Assembly: GCA_014360855.1 (NCBI GenBank)
Contig: JACIWP010000199.1
Location: 1-5,735, forward strand
Origin: Anaerolineae bacterium
GTDB taxonomy: Bacteria; Chloroflexota; Anaerolineae; JACIWP01
DNA length: 5,735 nucleotides
Reading direction: 5' to 3'
Position numbers and translations under genes: made by a program. This document shows, piece after piece, positions 5,164 to 5,735 of the stretch. The notes beneath the pieces are model-generated. The model searched no databases, was not told where the DNA came from, and saw only the letters and a program-made list of their open reading frames with translations. Every line of letters starts with the position of its first letter. The stretch's first letter is position 1.

Positions 5164-5735
5164 AGAGTGCTCCCCTCTAAGGCCCGTTCGTATAGTTGAT
5201 ACCACTTGGGCATCACGTTGCGGATGTCAAAATAAGGCGCGGCCAGTTCCCGCGTCTTCATCCCGCGCTCTTTCCTTTCACCGGGGCTCAGAGCCAACAG
5301 ACGCCTGAGGGCGCGGGCCAACTCATGCACATCCTGGGGAGGCACAAACTCCGGAATTCCAAGACGTGCCAGAGAATCCCCGATCAGTCCCACCTGCGTG
5401 GAGACAAAAGGTAACCCAGCTGCAGCATATTCCAGTAATACTAGAGGCCCCGACTCTGATCGCGAACTGAGCACTGCGAAGTCTGCGGCTTTCAGGAGTG
5501 TAGGCACATCCAGTCGGGGGCCCAGGAAGGTTATGCGTTCCTCTAGCCCCAGAGCGTACATCAGCCCCAAACACGTCTGGTAATATGCTAGATCACTAAA
5601 ACCTCCAACGGCAAGCAGATGCCAAGAAAGGTCCTTGACCTGGGCAAGCGCATGCAAGAGCGAAACGTAATCCTTCTGTGGCCTCACATTGGCAATAATG
5701 ATGCCCACTGGCGTACTATGCGCCGGACCCAAGAT
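5160..5735 (-). CDS. GT4-type glycosyltransferase, C-terminal part (runs off right edge)
   Basis: The last 191 residues of a retaining GT-B glycosyltransferase; the N-terminal acceptor domain and start lie beyond the right edge. The visible part is nearly the entire donor-binding domain. IIIANVRPQKDY (12-23 of the fragment) gives the phosphate-binding R18 and K21, where many relatives have GRL..KG. HLLAVGGF (39-46), ERITFLGPRLDV (66-77) and SSRSESGPLVLLEYAAAGLP (90-109) follow; the last is an intact EX7E motif with E94 and E102. The final YFDIRNVMPKWYQLYERAL is the usual C-terminal helix that crosses back to the N-domain. Its TGA at 5160-5162 overlaps an ATG (ATGA), so the next reading frame is coupled. 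The frame is open to the last base of the window. No GCCGGC palindrome occurs in it, unlike most of the locus. Substrates are unknown. Confidence 0.93.
   Translation of the reverse strand: MLGPAHSTPVGIIIANVRPQKDYVSLLHALAQVKDLSWHLLAVGGFSDLAYYQTCLGLMYALGLEERITFLGPRLDVPTLLKAADFAVLSSRSESGPLVLLEYAAAGLPFVSTQVGLIGDSLARLGIPEFVPPQDVHELARALRRLLALSPGERKERGMKTRELAAPYFDIRNVMPKWYQLYERALEGSTL
5170..5177 (-). promoter_or_regulatory. Strong ribosome binding site in front of the remnant
   Basis: GAGGGGAG on the minus strand ends six bases before the ATG at 5163, inside the last codons of the upstream glycosyltransferase. It is one of the two best ribosome binding sites in the window, yet it serves a frame of only 26 codons. 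This supports a former full-length gene beginning here. Confidence 0.65.

Noticed and set aside
5036..5308. Plus-strand 90-codon frame across the remnant
   Set aside because: It runs antisense to the end of the partial glycosyltransferase and to the remnant, with no recognisable domain or ribosome binding site, and all other genes are on the minus strand.

Overview
The window is a 5.7 kb piece of a surface- or exopolysaccharide assembly locus from a bacterium with a GC-rich genome. Every convincing gene lies on the minus strand, so the locus reads from right to left and looks like one operon cut at both ends. The Bacillus-like GGAG ribosome binding sites, heavy ATGA gene overlaps, arginine-rich proteins and an ExoA-like glycosyltransferase are compatible with Chloroflexota (Anaerolineae-like) or another deep GC-rich lineage. 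That placement is an impression from protein style only; no marker gene is present.

Layout in the direction of transcription: (i) the C-terminal 191 residues of a GT-B (GT4-type) glycosyltransferase, 5735 to 5160; (ii) a 182-base stretch, 5163 to 4982, that I read as the decayed and mostly deleted remains of another glycosyltransferase gene; (iii) a complete GT4 glycosyltransferase, 4985 to 3810; (iv) a second complete GT4 glycosyltransferase, 3813 to 2773; (v) a PaaK/CapK-like adenylate-forming ligase, 2785 to 1373; (vi) a small membrane-anchored tetratricopeptide protein, 1276 to 551; (vii) the N-terminal 167 residues of an ExoA-like GT2 glycosyltransferase, 503 to 1, running off the left edge. 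There is no gene-free stretch longer than 300 bases and no RNA gene, CRISPR array, IS element or convincing promoter or terminator.

The likely joint role is stepwise addition of sugars from nucleotide-sugar donors to a growing glycan, with the ligase probably activating an acyl group or a related carboxylate for decoration and the TPR protein acting as a membrane-tethered assembly or regulatory partner. The sugars and the acyl group cannot be read from the sequence.

The most interesting region is 4982-5163. It keeps a strong ribosome binding site and an ATGA start overlapping the upstream stop, a block that aligns in codon register with the N-terminus of the next gene but carries in-frame TAG codons, and an ATGA stop/start junction into that next gene. 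It looks like a tandem glycosyltransferase gene that was gutted while its translational coupling was kept. Two further genome-level signals stand out: strong over-representation of the palindrome GCCGGC (33 copies by hand count) and abrupt GC shifts inside the ligase gene and around the remnant, pointing to mosaic assembly of the locus.
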